Assembly: GCF_015222005.1 (NCBI RefSeq)
Contig: NZ_JADFFL010000007.1
Location: forward strand, 1 to 64,000
DNA from: Mucilaginibacter myungsuensis
GTDB taxonomy: Bacteria > Bacteroidota > Bacteroidia > Sphingobacteriales > Sphingobacteriaceae
Direction: 5' to 3'
DNA: 64,000 nt
Of the stretch, positions 8,168 through 17,179 are shown in pieces. The notes beneath the pieces are model-generated. The model was not told where the DNA came from and did not search any database. It saw only the letters and a program-made list of their open reading frames with translations. The position numbers were made by a program, and so were the translations under genes. The stretch's first letter is position 1. Each line of letters begins with the position of its first letter.

Positions 8168-10984
8168 TTATTTAGTGGCGAAGGCGCGGTAACCCGGCCA
8201 GAGCTCAAATTTGTTGCCGTTGAACGGCTCGGCATCCACCGTAATGCGGACCACTTTGCGGCCCAATTGGCCGTCGGCGTTAATGCCTTCTACGGTAACG
8301 CGGTAGGTTGCCGGCCCATCGGCCGTATAAAAGTTAAAACTCCCCTGTCCTGCGGCGTAGGTTTTTAGGTATGGGTTCCAATAAACGGTCGTGCGCATGT
8401 CGGGTATCGTTTTATCCATTCCCGGGCGGTCATATTTTGGCGAATAGAACTCTCGGGCTTTATTAAAGCCTTTGGGGGTGATGTTGGCAATGGATGGGTT
8501 GTACTGCTTACGATCTTTTACCGGCTTGGTGTAAACAAATAAGACCGGCTGATCACCAGTACTCAATATCGCCTTTAAAGCCATATTTTGTATTACTGCT
8601 TCAATTTTCACAATATCGCTGCAATGAACATAAGAATTGTCGAAGACTCCCAGTGCTTCCTCTTTGCTCAAGAACCGGCCATCAAGAATAACGCGAAAAG
8701 TCCAATATTTTTCCAAAACCTTTGCAGACGGAAGTCCACCAGTAGCTGCCATTTTTACATTCGGTATTGCTCCTGCAGCAAGGAAACTCGCCAAAGAACC
8801 ATATCGTTCCATTTCTTTCTCGTTTATGATCAGCGTCCGGTCTGCATGCCCTTCAGGTATCTTAAGCGGACCTTGTATCGCATACATTTCCTTCTTATCC
8901 TTCGCCCCACGAATATTCACTTCCCTTAGCTTATGCACCTTATCCATCCTCCCCATTTTAATATTCAGTTCATCCTGCTTTCTGCCTGCTTCGATATAAG
9001 CTTTCAGTATGCCGGGGATATTGGTGGCCAGATCGCCGGCGTTAGGATTTTTGCTCATAGCCTGGCGCGGTATGCTGTCCATGCTGACGATCAGTTTATC
9101 ACTCCCCTTATTAGTACGGGCCTGGACAGCGAACTTGATACTATCGGTCAGGAAGATACCATCGAACCTGAACTTACCTTCAGCATCGGTCAGCGCAACT
9201 TTGGTGATCCGTGCACGGGTAGAATGCAAAGTGACCGCCGCGTTCGGGGCCACTTGTCCGGTCAGCGTTTTCACCTTGCCCGATATAGATATACCCATAT
9301 TCTCGGCCGGGAATTGGGGCGGGGTGACAATCTTGTTGCTCGCGATATCCTTCCACACAAATTTTCGGTAACCCTGGGTCAGCATCAGGTTATCCAGGGC
9401 TTTGTCGGTCTGTTCGTTATCATTGATAAAATAATAATTCGGCTTTTCGATATAACCTTTAATGTCGGATGTTAGCAACAGGCTGGATAGGATGCTGGTC
9501 TCATTGGCCTCATCAGATGGGATCTTGCTCTCATCGATCACACTGACCGAAAAATTGCCTGCCGTATTTTTGCCGTTGCCATCTTTAGATATCAGGTTTA
9601 CGCTAACCTGCTCTTTACCCTTGTAGATCTGCTTATTAGGTTTGATATCCAGATCAAGCCTGTCGTTACTTTTAATGAAGGCGATACGCTCATTCATCGG
9701 TTCCCCCGTCGCGCTGAACAAGGTGAACTGGGCTATCCCTGTCGGGAAGGCGTTCTTATCCAGCCAGAACGAAGTGATAGGTCTGTCGATGGTTAGCGTA
9801 GTAGCAAAGATGGTCTCCCCGCCGGACTGGGCTATCAGCCCGAGGCGTTGTGCCGTTTGCCCTTCCGCGGCACTCACCCTCACCAGCACGCTGTCTTTTT
9901 GAGGTTGATAAACGCTGAGTACGTAACCATTATCGACTGCTTTAGGCAAGGCGATCAGCTTGGTACTACGATCATCAAATGTGATCAATGCCGAATAGTC
10001 CCTACCCGCTTGCGGCCTCAAGATAAAACTGCCCATGCCTGCATGCGCCGTGGTAAACATGGTCACCTCTTTTTGGGTCGAGGTTTCTACGACTTTCCCC
10101 GTGATATTCATCCCCAGACCATCTACACCGGTAGCTTTAAAAGCGACCTTTGTGGCAACACCATTCACCGTCGTGCCACCCTCGGGGAAGAACTGCACAT
10201 CGCTTTGAGATAGTGCTGCCTTGATCGGAAAATCTTTAATGACCTCTTTATTGCTGCTGTTATTCAGCGTGGTGCGGATGTAGGCGCCGGTAAGATCCGC
10301 TTTATGCTCGTTAGCGATGTTGACCGGGATATTGCCGTTGGCATCGGTTTTAGTGCTTTTGGTCCACACTACATTTTTATCGATGGTGATGCGGTAAGTA
10401 ACATTTTTACCGGCCAGCGGCTGGCCTTTATCATCACTATAGTTTAGCATGGCGGTAAGCATTTGCTTGCCGTTAACGTCTTTATATTGATAATCGGCTT
10501 TAGTGATGATGCCATTGCTAACCACCGATCCCACGGTGAAGGTCTTATCAAAATACCACTCCTCGCCGGCGTTGCGCATCCATTGAGTGTAGGCGCGTAC
10601 GCGGTAATTGCCCTCTACCAGGTCGTCGCCCAATACCATATCGCCCATGGTCATGCCCGTAGTGATGGGCAATTTTAGATCACGCACTACAGAATCTTGC
10701 TCGTTGATCAGGTCCACATAAACAGAACCACTAATTGCTGATAGTTGGTTACGGCTGCCTGTAGTGATATACCCCTTGAACCAAATGGTATCGCCAAGGG
10801 CATAATAGGGCTTATCTAATTGGAGGTAAACTTTTTCCCGGGGACTGGCAGCCGTCCACTTTTGGAGGGCGGCCACCAGTTTGTCTATCGGATCTTCGGC
10901 CTTTTTTGCGAAGGCAAATAGCGCCAGGACTACCGCGAAAACTACAACGCGGTACATCATCGGTTTAGGTTGAAACTTTATCAC
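8168..10984 (-). CDS. MG2 / carboxypeptidase-regulatory / plug-like exported protein (module-1 type)
   Basis: 938 residues, collinear with the first half of the 1865-residue neighbour. It has an N-terminal export signal (MMYRVVVFAVVLALFAFA), an MG2-like block with EKVYLQLDKPYYALGDTIWF, a carboxypeptidase-regulatory-like domain around residue 565, a degenerate plug-like region (about 690-800) and a terminal FYSPKYDRPG...TVYWNPY block. The GTG start at 10984 is kept because FQPK right after it is shared with the N-terminus of the paralogue at 16862. ATG at 10960 or 10957 is the alternative. It is the first gene of a two-gene operon, and its upstream region is homologous to that of the 16862 gene. 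Confidence 0.8.
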   Translation of the reverse strand: MIKFQPKPMMYRVVVFAVVLALFAFAKKAEDPIDKLVAALQKWTAASPREKVYLQLDKPYYALGDTIWFKGYITTGSRNQLSAISGSVYVDLINEQDSVVRDLKLPITTGMTMGDMVLGDDLVEGNYRVRAYTQWMRNAGEEWYFDKTFTVGSVVSNGIITKADYQYKDVNGKQMLTAMLNYSDDKGQPLAGKNVTYRITIDKNVVWTKSTKTDANGNIPVNIANEHKADLTGAYIRTTLNNSSNKEVIKDFPIKAALSQSDVQFFPEGGTTVNGVATKVAFKATGVDGLGMNITGKVVETSTQKEVTMFTTAHAGMGSFILRPQAGRDYSALITFDDRSTKLIALPKAVDNGYVLSVYQPQKDSVLVRVSAAEGQTAQRLGLIAQSGGETIFATTLTIDRPITSFWLDKNAFPTGIAQFTLFSATGEPMNERIAFIKSNDRLDLDIKPNKQIYKGKEQVSVNLISKDGNGKNTAGNFSVSVIDESKIPSDEANETSILSSLLLTSDIKGYIEKPNYYFINDNEQTDKALDNLMLTQGYRKFVWKDIASNKIVTPPQFPAENMGISISGKVKTLTGQVAPNAAVTLHSTRARITKVALTDAEGKFRFDGIFLTDSIKFAVQARTNKGSDKLIVSMDSIPRQAMSKNPNAGDLATNIPGILKAYIEAGRKQDELNIKMGRMDKVHKLREVNIRGAKDKKEMYAIQGPLKIPEGHADRTLIINEKEMERYGSLASFLAAGAIPNVKMAATGGLPSAKVLEKYWTFRVILDGRFLSKEEALGVFDNSYVHCSDIVKIEAVIQNMALKAILSTGDQPVLFVYTKPVKDRKQYNPSIANITPKGFNKAREFYSPKYDRPGMDKTIPDMRTTVYWNPYLKTYAAGQGSFNFYTADGPATYRVTVEGINADGQLGRKVVRITVDAEPFNGNKFELWPGYRAFATK

Positions 10985-11206
10985 AGTTAACTGAATAATT
11001 GGTTATAAAGGCTGAACAATTGTAGATATAATAATTGAGAATATGATAAAAAAATTTAATATTTTTTCACATAAATTATTGTATAATAGACAGTTATTGA
11101 ACTAAAACAAAATCCATCAAGCATCATTTTTACAATATTGGCAACTCTGCTTATTTATTGTTATAATTATTAAATGCTAAAACGCTTAACCTTACACAAT
11201 TTGCTT

Positions 11207-11227
11207 TAACTGTAAGTTATACAGTTA
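11207..11227. promoter_or_regulatory. Operator-like dyad TAACTGTA-N5-TACAGTTA
   Basis: A perfect 8-bp inverted repeat with a 5-nt spacer in the 316-bp AT-rich gap between the divergent MG2/plug gene (10984) and the helicase gene (11301). A near-identical dyad (one changed position) lies at 17084-17104 in the matching gap upstream of the paralogous MG2/plug gene. Two further segments of the gap are shared between the regions: about 11010-11025, and about 11070-11102 (an ATAAATTATTGTA tract followed by GACAGTTATT). The dyad looks like a binding site for a dimeric regulator. The regulator is unknown. Confidence 0.5.
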
Positions 11228-11276
11228 GTGAGCCGGGCGGGCCAATATCTATCCTGCAAAGCACCAATAATTCATC

Positions 11277-11284
11277 TATCTTTG
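11277..11284 (+). promoter_or_regulatory. Bacteroidota -7 promoter box for the helicase gene
   Basis: TATCTTTG matches the Bacteroidota primary-sigma -7 consensus TAnnTTTG. A weak -33 match, CTG at 11254-11256, lies 20 nt upstream. Predicted transcription would begin around 11290, leaving a leader of only about 10 nt before ATG 11301. No Shine-Dalgarno sequence is visible. Confidence 0.55.
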
Positions 11285-11300
11285 CCACAAGCCCCCATAA

Positions 11301-12602
11301 ATGATAACGCAAGCACTCACTAACTTAAAAATAACCGCCCTGAACGCCATGCAGCAGGCAGCCATTAGCGCTGCCGACCAAGGCGATATGATCTTGCTAT
11401 CGCCTACCGGATCGGGCAAAACGCTGGCGTTCCTGCTACCGCTGATACAGTCGCTGGATGCTAAAGTCCCTACTGTTCAGGCCATGATCATGGTGCCATC
11501 GCGTGAGCTGGCTTTGCAGATAGAACAGGTTTTCCGCGTTATTGGCAGCGGCTTTAAGGTGAATTGTTGCTACGGCGGCCATCCTCTTAAGATCGAGTTG
11601 AATAATCTTAAGCAACCACCTGCCGTGCTGATCGGTACGCCAGGCCGCATCGGGCACCACCTGCGCCGCGAAACGTTTAGCACCGATACCATCAAAACCC
11701 TGATACTGGACGAATTTGATAAGGCGCTGGAATTCGGTTTTCAGGAGGATATGGCTTACATCATCAGGCAAATGCCAAATATCAAAAAGCGGATGCTGAC
11801 CTCGGCCACGCAAATGGACGAGATACCATCCTTTACCGGCATGGTAAAACCGCAAATACTCAACTATTTGGGTAATGTTGCCGCCAAACCCGACCTTTTG
11901 CAGAAAGTGGTTTTCAGCGAACCTGCCGACAAACTGGATGCCTTATACGCCCTGGTTTGTAAGGTGAGTGATAAGCCTACGCTGATCTTTTGCAACCACC
12001 GAGATGCCGTAGAGCGTGTGAGCGACCTGCTGTACGACCGTGGTCTGCCTCACGACATCTTTCATGGTGGTATGGAGCAGGAGGACCGCGAGCGCGCCTT
12101 ATTAAAATTCAGGAACGGCAGCCATAGGGTTTTGATCACCACCGATCTGGCGTCACGCGGTCTGGATATCCCCGAAATAGCGCACGTGATCCATTACCAG
12201 TTGCCACATAACGAAGAGGCATTTACGCACCGTAACGGCCGTACCGCCCGGATGCAGGCCAAGGGCACATCTTACCTGATGCTTAGCCCGGATGATAAGC
12301 TCTCTTACCTGACGGTACTACCTGAAGAGGAACAACTGCCCGAACATCCTGTACCGCCCGCCCCGTCTCCATGGGTTACGCTTTACATTGCCGCCGGTAA
12401 AAAAGACAAGATCAACAAAGTGGATATTGTTGGGCTGCTGCTGCAAAAAGGCGGTTTAGCTAAAGACGAACTGGGCCTGATCGAGGTATTGGACCATTCA
12501 TCTTACGCGGCCGTTAAACGCAACCTGATAGAGCGCACCGTTAAATTGGTGAGCAACGAAAAAATTAAAGGCCGGAAGATCAAAATAGATATTTCACGAT
12601 AA
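11301..12602 (+). CDS. dbpA: DEAD-box RNA helicase, DbpA-like
   Basis: 433 residues with the full helicase core: Walker A SPTGSGKT (34-41), PSRELALQ, TPGRI, a motif II DEFD (137-140) in place of DEAD, SAT, HGGM...RE, TTDLASRGLDIP and HRNGRTAR. The C-terminal ~75 residues (WVTLYIAAGKKDKINKVDIV...) resemble the DbpA RNA-binding domain, which in E. coli directs the helicase to 23S rRNA helix 92 during 50S assembly. A role in ribosome biogenesis is therefore likely. It is slightly shorter than E. coli DbpA. The DUF1456 gene follows 12 nt downstream and probably shares the transcript. Confidence 0.85.
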   Translation: MITQALTNLKITALNAMQQAAISAADQGDMILLSPTGSGKTLAFLLPLIQSLDAKVPTVQAMIMVPSRELALQIEQVFRVIGSGFKVNCCYGGHPLKIELNNLKQPPAVLIGTPGRIGHHLRRETFSTDTIKTLILDEFDKALEFGFQEDMAYIIRQMPNIKKRMLTSATQMDEIPSFTGMVKPQILNYLGNVAAKPDLLQKVVFSEPADKLDALYALVCKVSDKPTLIFCNHRDAVERVSDLLYDRGLPHDIFHGGMEQEDRERALLKFRNGSHRVLITTDLASRGLDIPEIAHVIHYQLPHNEEAFTHRNGRTARMQAKGTSYLMLSPDDKLSYLTVLPEEEQLPEHPVPPAPSPWVTLYIAAGKKDKINKVDIVGLLLQKGGLAKDELGLIEVLDHSSYAAVKRNLIERTVKLVSNEKIKGRKIKIDISR

Positions 12603-12614
12603 AAAGATAAGGAT

Positions 12615-12896
12615 ATGAACAATAACGATGTCATGAAAAAGCTACGTGTAGCGATGAAATTCACCGACGATGATATTATAAAAGTGCTGGAGCTGGCCAA
12701 CTTCCGCATGACCAAGACCGAAGTTGGCGCTATCTTCCGTGCCGATGACCACCCTAACTTTAAACCTTGCGGCGATCAGATCCTGCGCAACTTCCTTAAC
12801 GGACTGATCATTTACACCCGCGGCCCACGCGATGGCAGCGGTAAACAAGGTGCTGGGGTGCCGAAGCCTTTTAAGGGGGAAGATAAAGCCGAGTAA
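12615..12896 (+). CDS. DUF1456 family protein (YehS-like, single domain)
   Basis: 93 residues with a strong DUF1456 core: MNNNDVMKKLRVAMKFTDDD, then the GAIFRADDHPNFKPCGDQILRNFLNGL region. E. coli YehS carries two such domains; this protein has only one, matching the second half, and a short basic/acidic tail. Function unknown. It is 12 nt downstream of the helicase gene in the same direction. No export signal. The 319-bp gap that follows holds repeat copy 3 and the DoxX promoter/operator. Confidence 0.85.
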   Translation: MNNNDVMKKLRVAMKFTDDDIIKVLELANFRMTKTEVGAIFRADDHPNFKPCGDQILRNFLNGLIIYTRGPRDGSGKQGAGVPKPFKGEDKAE

Positions 12897-12960
12897 TACC
12901 TCTCGTTGTCACTCTCGAGTTATTAGATCGATCGGACCTCTAAGATAATTGAAAAGCCCA

Positions 12961-13090
12961 AGTCTCCCCGCTCGAGCGGGGAAGCCTTTAAAAAACATCG
13001 AGCAGAATCTTAGATGGGGGTGTGTCCTTTCGCAGACCTTGCACATGAAGAACACACCCCTGACCCCGCTCAAGCGGGGGATGCGAGACT
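12961..13090 (+). repeat. ~130-bp palindromic repeat, copy 3 (intact)
   Basis: Bounded by AGTCTC (12961-12966) and GAGACT (13085-13090), in the same orientation as copy 2. The first palindrome reads CCCCGCTCGAGCGGGG here (perfectly symmetric CTCGAG core) and the second CCCCGCTCAAGCGGGG. The inner arms GGGGTGTGTCC / ACACACCCC are kept, while the connecting loops diverge. It sits alone in the gap between the DUF1456 and DoxX-like genes. Confidence 0.85.
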
Positions 13091-13187
13091 TTTAAGCATT
13101 TTCCTTCTTCTCGCTTCTACTAACCACCTCATTACTTTAACAAAAAAAAACTCCATCAAAATTTGCTTAGGTCCACTGCAATCATTT

Positions 13188-13209
13188 ACTTTGCAATTCA
13201 AAGTACTTT
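13188..13209 (+). promoter_or_regulatory. Promoter/operator dyad ACTTTG-N5-CAAAGT upstream of the DoxX-like gene
   Basis: The 22-nt block begins with an ACTTTG that overlaps a -7-like box (TTACTTTG, first positions imperfect). It forms the inverted repeat ACTTTG-CAATT-CAAAGT and ends with TACTTT exactly 6 nt before ATG 13216. The identical 22 nt stand 6 nt before the start codon of the DUF2809 gene on the other strand (21368-21389). An operator that overlaps the -7 box and covers the transcription start is a typical repressor arrangement. The regulator is unknown. Confidence 0.6.
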
Positions 13210-13215
13210 AAGCAA

Positions 13216-13938
13216 ATGAATACCCTCCCTAATTTTCATAAACTATATCTTGATGCCCGCCGCAATAGGTGGATGAATTACTTCACGGTGTTCTGCCGGT
13301 TGGCTTTAGCGGCCGGGTTTATTCCACCAGGCATTGTAAAGATAAACCACGAGCGTTTTACCGATCTGCATAATAACCAGCCCATGGGCCATTACCTGGA
13401 AGCGCTGTACCATACCGGCTATTATCACACATTCATTGGCTACTTGCAGGTGACTGCCGGTCTGCTGTTGCTGATACCGCGCACTGCCATAATGGGAGCT
13501 TTATTATATTTCCCGATCATCCTCAATATCTGTATCCTATCCTTGTCGGTACGATTTGAAGGGTCGCTGGTCACATCTCCGCTGATGGTTATCGCTAACC
13601 TGTATTTACTGGTATGGTATTATGACAGGCTGCAATTCGTCTTCCCCTTCAAGACCGAACCTATACCTATACAAAAAAACAAGCCGAAACAGCTGGACAA
13701 CAAATTCCCGATAAAATTTTTTGGAGGCGCTTTCGCGACCGTTGTGCTGGTGGTTTTTACCGTGACGCACATGTTTGAAATAATGCCCCGCAACACGATA
13801 AGCGATTGCGAAAAGCAATGTAAAGATAGCGAAAACCCGCGAGCTTGTCAAGCTTTTTGTGATAGTATCCATAACAGCGGTATGCCGCTGCATAAAGCGC
13901 TCGACCAGTATAACGAGGTTGAAAGTAAGCCGCGTTAA
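13216..13938 (+). CDS. DoxX-like inner-membrane protein with Cys-rich tail
   Basis: 240 residues with about four N-terminal hydrophobic helices in DoxX/DoxD order (FTVFCRLALAAGFIPPGIVKI, a YLQVTAGLLLLI segment, GALLYFPIILNICILSL, VIANLYLLVWYY). A fifth hydrophobic helix follows (FFGGAFATVVLVVFTVTHMF). The C-terminal tail carries CEKQC-x8-CQAFC, a CxxxC...CxxxC arrangement that could bind metal or form disulfides. DoxX-family members are quinone- or redox-linked membrane proteins; the role here is unknown. The gene has its own promoter/operator 6 nt upstream and converges on the MG2/plug gene 17 nt downstream with no terminator seen. Confidence 0.7.
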   Translation: MNTLPNFHKLYLDARRNRWMNYFTVFCRLALAAGFIPPGIVKINHERFTDLHNNQPMGHYLEALYHTGYYHTFIGYLQVTAGLLLLIPRTAIMGALLYFPIILNICILSLSVRFEGSLVTSPLMVIANLYLLVWYYDRLQFVFPFKTEPIPIQKNKPKQLDNKFPIKFFGGAFATVVLVVFTVTHMFEIMPRNTISDCEKQCKDSENPRACQAFCDSIHNSGMPLHKALDQYNEVESKPR

Positions 13939-13955
13939 GTTCGGCCACACATGCT

Positions 13956-16862
13956 TTATGGTTTACCGGCCGTTGTGACAGATGCGTTCCCTATTTTTTG
14001 CACAAGGCTTCCCATCTCCCCCTCCTGCCCCATCCCTTGTATGTTGATGGTATAGTCCTTAGGCAGGTCGGACGTGTAGAACCATATTTTTGCCTTGCCA
14101 TTAATATCAGTGTACAATTGCGGTTCCCAATGTATGGTGGAGCGATAATCGGGAATTGGTGTAGCTGCGTTAGCTTTATATCTTGGACTATAAAATTGCT
14201 TGGGTTGCATAACCGGTAAGGGGCGATAGGTGGTGGTACCATTCTTCGCTTTGACGTATACCCCGCCCGACCGAGTATTGATAAATATCATGCAAACGTA
14301 GTAATCCAAACGCTTGAGATAGTTATACCTTGCTGGGATGAACTCGGGGCTCCAAACGATCTCAAGTGTTTTAAGATTAGGGACGATCACCTCGCTTAAT
14401 CTCTGTTTATACTCCTCTATCGAATATGGATCTTCTTTCTCGAAGCCTACTTCCTTTCCATCTATAACTATAAAATTTATAAAATGCTCACTATATTCCC
14501 TGACACCGCCAACCATTCTGTAACCATCCATCCTCATCGTAGCTCCGCCGCCATGATAAGCACGTTCATGCCGTATCCCAAACCCTGGTATCTTTTGTTT
14601 TAATAGTTGGTAAAGGTTCTGTGTGGTCGACTCTTTGATCTCGGCTTCATCAAAACCCAGATCGGTGCGGCCATTCAGTTCTCCGCCCGGTATGATGCGC
14701 GCTTTGCTGATGGTCACGTTCTTCAGCATGGTACCCTCGCCTACAGGATCTGCTAAAATAGCAGCCTTTTGCGCTACGCGTTTTATATAGTCCAACTGCG
14801 AGGTATCACTATTAACGAACCAGGGCATGATGGGTGTGCGATACATCTCGGGCACGTTAGGGATATTGATCTTATCGACCGTGATATCTCCAAAGGCTAT
14901 CATTTTTCCTTTTTTATTATTGCCCTGCAAAAAGAACGAACCCGAATCGGTTTGCGGCAGGTTCTTGAACAGATACCGTCCATCCTTATCCGTAAAAGCG
15001 ATAGCCGTATATTGCGGCTTTTGAGACGATATCAGGACCGACACATCGGGTACAGGTTTGTTCGCCACATTAACCACCGTACCTGTTACCGAAAGATCCT
15101 TTTCCACTACAAACTTGGGTTTAGTGGCCGGTGCAAAAACGTCTTTCCAATCATACGCCGTCCACCCCTGGGTCAGCATTAAATTGTCCAGTGCTTGCCA
15201 GGCTTTGGCATCCTTGCGGTGGAGGTAGTAACCGGGGGTTTCGACATCGCTTTTTAAGCCCGACTTTAACAGCAATTGCGTTGCGATGCCGAAGTTACCT
15301 ATCGTATCGGGTTTTACCTGTGTATTATCTGTAACTGATAATGAGAAACTGCCTTGTACGGGAATACCTGTCGCGTCTTTCACCTCGATATCCAAACTCA
15401 CGCTGTCGCGTTTTTGATAGTTTGCTTTGTTTTGCGTCACGCGGATATCCAGGCGGTCCTTGTGATCCACAAAAACCATACGTTCGGCTATCGGGGTAAG
15501 TCCTTTGAATAAAGTGAACCTTGCAATGCCTGATGGAAAGGTCATCTTGCTGATATTAAGGTCGCTGTTCTTAGCTGTGATCCTTTCTGTATAGTAGATC
15601 CGTCCATTCATCATTCCTTGGAGATGATAACTACTATCCGGACTAATGTTGACGCTGGCTTTTACGTTGACTTTAATGTCGCCGTCCTGCTCGGGGTTGT
15701 CTACATGCATTACTACTCCCGTAGCGTTCACCGCAGGTAGGTTATAGGTTTTGTTATTAGATCTGCCGCCGCTGATCTTGGCGACGTAACTTTGGCCGGC
15801 TTCGGGTGTGAACTTAAAGGAACCCATACCATTATAAAAACTGCTGATGTCGGCCACTTTATTGCCTTTGCCATCCTGAATGGTAGCTTTTACGTCGATG
15901 CCTTTGCCATCCTCACCTATCGCTTTAAAACCGACAGTTGAAGGGATACCTGTTACCAGTTTACCACCTTCGGGCAAAAATTGCAGGTCTATCTTGGCAT
16001 CGCGGTTAATGACCAGCGGTATCCTGATCACTTTATTGGGGTAGGCTTTATCCAAACTGGTGATCTGAATGTTCAGGTCGCGGCCATCCACTTTGTTCTT
16101 CAGCAGTTTGCTAAAGTTCAGGCTGCCATCAATACCCGTGCGCATTTTTTCTTTAAAGAGGTAATAACGCCCCTCGTAGATCTTTACTTCTACATTGCTG
16201 AGCGATACGGGTTTCCTGTCGCCAAGATGTAGTTTTACCTCTACGTCCAGACGGTCCTTATCCCCTACGTGTTCGATCGCTGCTGTCGACTTCACCAGCC
16301 AGGTAGCTTGCGTAGGCATCCCTAAATAGAAACGATGGGTAAAAAAGTAGTCGCTGCCAAAGTTGTTCATCCAGTTGGTGTAGGCGCGTAAAGTATAGCC
16401 GCCCTCTTTAAATACTTTAAGTGGCAGCGGAATCTGGGCCATGCCCAAACCTTCTTTAATGGGGATGCTGATGCGGCGCATGACGTCGGCGCTATCATCA
16501 TACATCTCTACATACAGCAAGGCACTGTGTTTGGATGGTCGGTTGCCCGCGTCCGTCACATAGGCTTTGAGCCATAGCGTATCGCCGATATTGTAATAGG
16601 CTTTATCGGTATGCAGGTACACTTTCTCGATGGGCAAGCGGCGCTTTAGGTTCGCTAATGAGTCGGCGATGATCTTTACAGACTTAGCAGGATCTGATAA
16701 AAGGAGATCTGTATCAGCGGGGCAGTAATTTACACCAAACTTTGCTGATCTTTTTGCAACACCGGCAGGCCCGGCTATGGTGAAGGCATACGATAATGCC
16801 ACCGCTGCCATCACCACAGCAACGCCTATTGTGTTTTTCCATTTAGGTTGAAAGTCCATCAT
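13956..16862 (-). CDS. MG2 / carboxypeptidase-regulatory / plug-domain exported protein (module-2 type)
   Basis: About 968 residues, collinear with the second half of the 1865-residue paralogue. It has an export segment (VAVVMAAVALSYAFTIAG), the block LPIEKVYLHTDKAYYNIGDT near residue 80, a carboxypeptidase-regulatory-like domain near 590, a plug-like segment near 735 (DEAEIKESTTQNLYQLLKQK) and a terminal YRSTIHWEP block. No outer-membrane barrel follows. Start set at ATG 16862 (or 16859), because the upstream extension begins with TTG and MMDFQPK aligns with the MIKFQPK start of the 8168-10984 paralogue. Transcribed alone, from an upstream region homologous to that of the 10984 gene. Confidence 0.8.
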   Translation of the reverse strand: MMDFQPKWKNTIGVAVVMAAVALSYAFTIAGPAGVAKRSAKFGVNYCPADTDLLLSDPAKSVKIIADSLANLKRRLPIEKVYLHTDKAYYNIGDTLWLKAYVTDAGNRPSKHSALLYVEMYDDSADVMRRISIPIKEGLGMAQIPLPLKVFKEGGYTLRAYTNWMNNFGSDYFFTHRFYLGMPTQATWLVKSTAAIEHVGDKDRLDVEVKLHLGDRKPVSLSNVEVKIYEGRYYLFKEKMRTGIDGSLNFSKLLKNKVDGRDLNIQITSLDKAYPNKVIRIPLVINRDAKIDLQFLPEGGKLVTGIPSTVGFKAIGEDGKGIDVKATIQDGKGNKVADISSFYNGMGSFKFTPEAGQSYVAKISGGRSNNKTYNLPAVNATGVVMHVDNPEQDGDIKVNVKASVNISPDSSYHLQGMMNGRIYYTERITAKNSDLNISKMTFPSGIARFTLFKGLTPIAERMVFVDHKDRLDIRVTQNKANYQKRDSVSLDIEVKDATGIPVQGSFSLSVTDNTQVKPDTIGNFGIATQLLLKSGLKSDVETPGYYLHRKDAKAWQALDNLMLTQGWTAYDWKDVFAPATKPKFVVEKDLSVTGTVVNVANKPVPDVSVLISSQKPQYTAIAFTDKDGRYLFKNLPQTDSGSFFLQGNNKKGKMIAFGDITVDKINIPNVPEMYRTPIMPWFVNSDTSQLDYIKRVAQKAAILADPVGEGTMLKNVTISKARIIPGGELNGRTDLGFDEAEIKESTTQNLYQLLKQKIPGFGIRHERAYHGGGATMRMDGYRMVGGVREYSEHFINFIVIDGKEVGFEKEDPYSIEEYKQRLSEVIVPNLKTLEIVWSPEFIPARYNYLKRLDYYVCMIFINTRSGGVYVKAKNGTTTYRPLPVMQPKQFYSPRYKANAATPIPDYRSTIHWEPQLYTDINGKAKIWFYTSDLPKDYTINIQGMGQEGEMGSLVQKIGNASVTTAGKP

Positions 16863-17071
16863 AATTGAACTTGAGAGCGATGTAAGGTTGAACAATTATA
16901 AGGATGAATATTTACATATTTATAATTTTTGACAAAAAAAATTAATATAAATTATTGTAAATAAGACAGTTATTAACCCATTTTGCAATTGTCATGCTTA
17001 CAATTCTTATCATAATTATAATGTTAGCATAGTATTAATGAAAATATCGCTAACAAAGCCGTGTTACATTG

Positions 17072-17104
17072 TATCTTTGGTTTTAACTGTAATTATTACA
17101 ATTA
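17072..17104 (+). promoter_or_regulatory. -7 box and operator-like dyad upstream of yceI-like gene
   Basis: TATCTTTG (17072-17079) matches the Bacteroidota -7 box. It is followed 4 nt later by TAACTGTA-N5-TACAATTA (17084-17104), which would cover the transcription start and differs by one position from the perfect dyad at 11207-11227. The predicted leader to ATG 17180 is about 90 nt. The dyad lies between YceI and the divergent MG2/plug gene, so it could act on either. Confidence 0.5.
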
Positions 17105-17179
17105 GTTGATATACATCAATTGTTGGGACGAATAAAAATGACAACATTTGTATGTTTAAACACTTAATCTAAGAACAAA

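Noticed and set aside
317..17104. The 2.5-17 kb region as a recent genomic island
   Set aside because: Base composition and codon use look like the rest of the window, and there are no integrase, attachment sites or phage genes; only local repeats are present.
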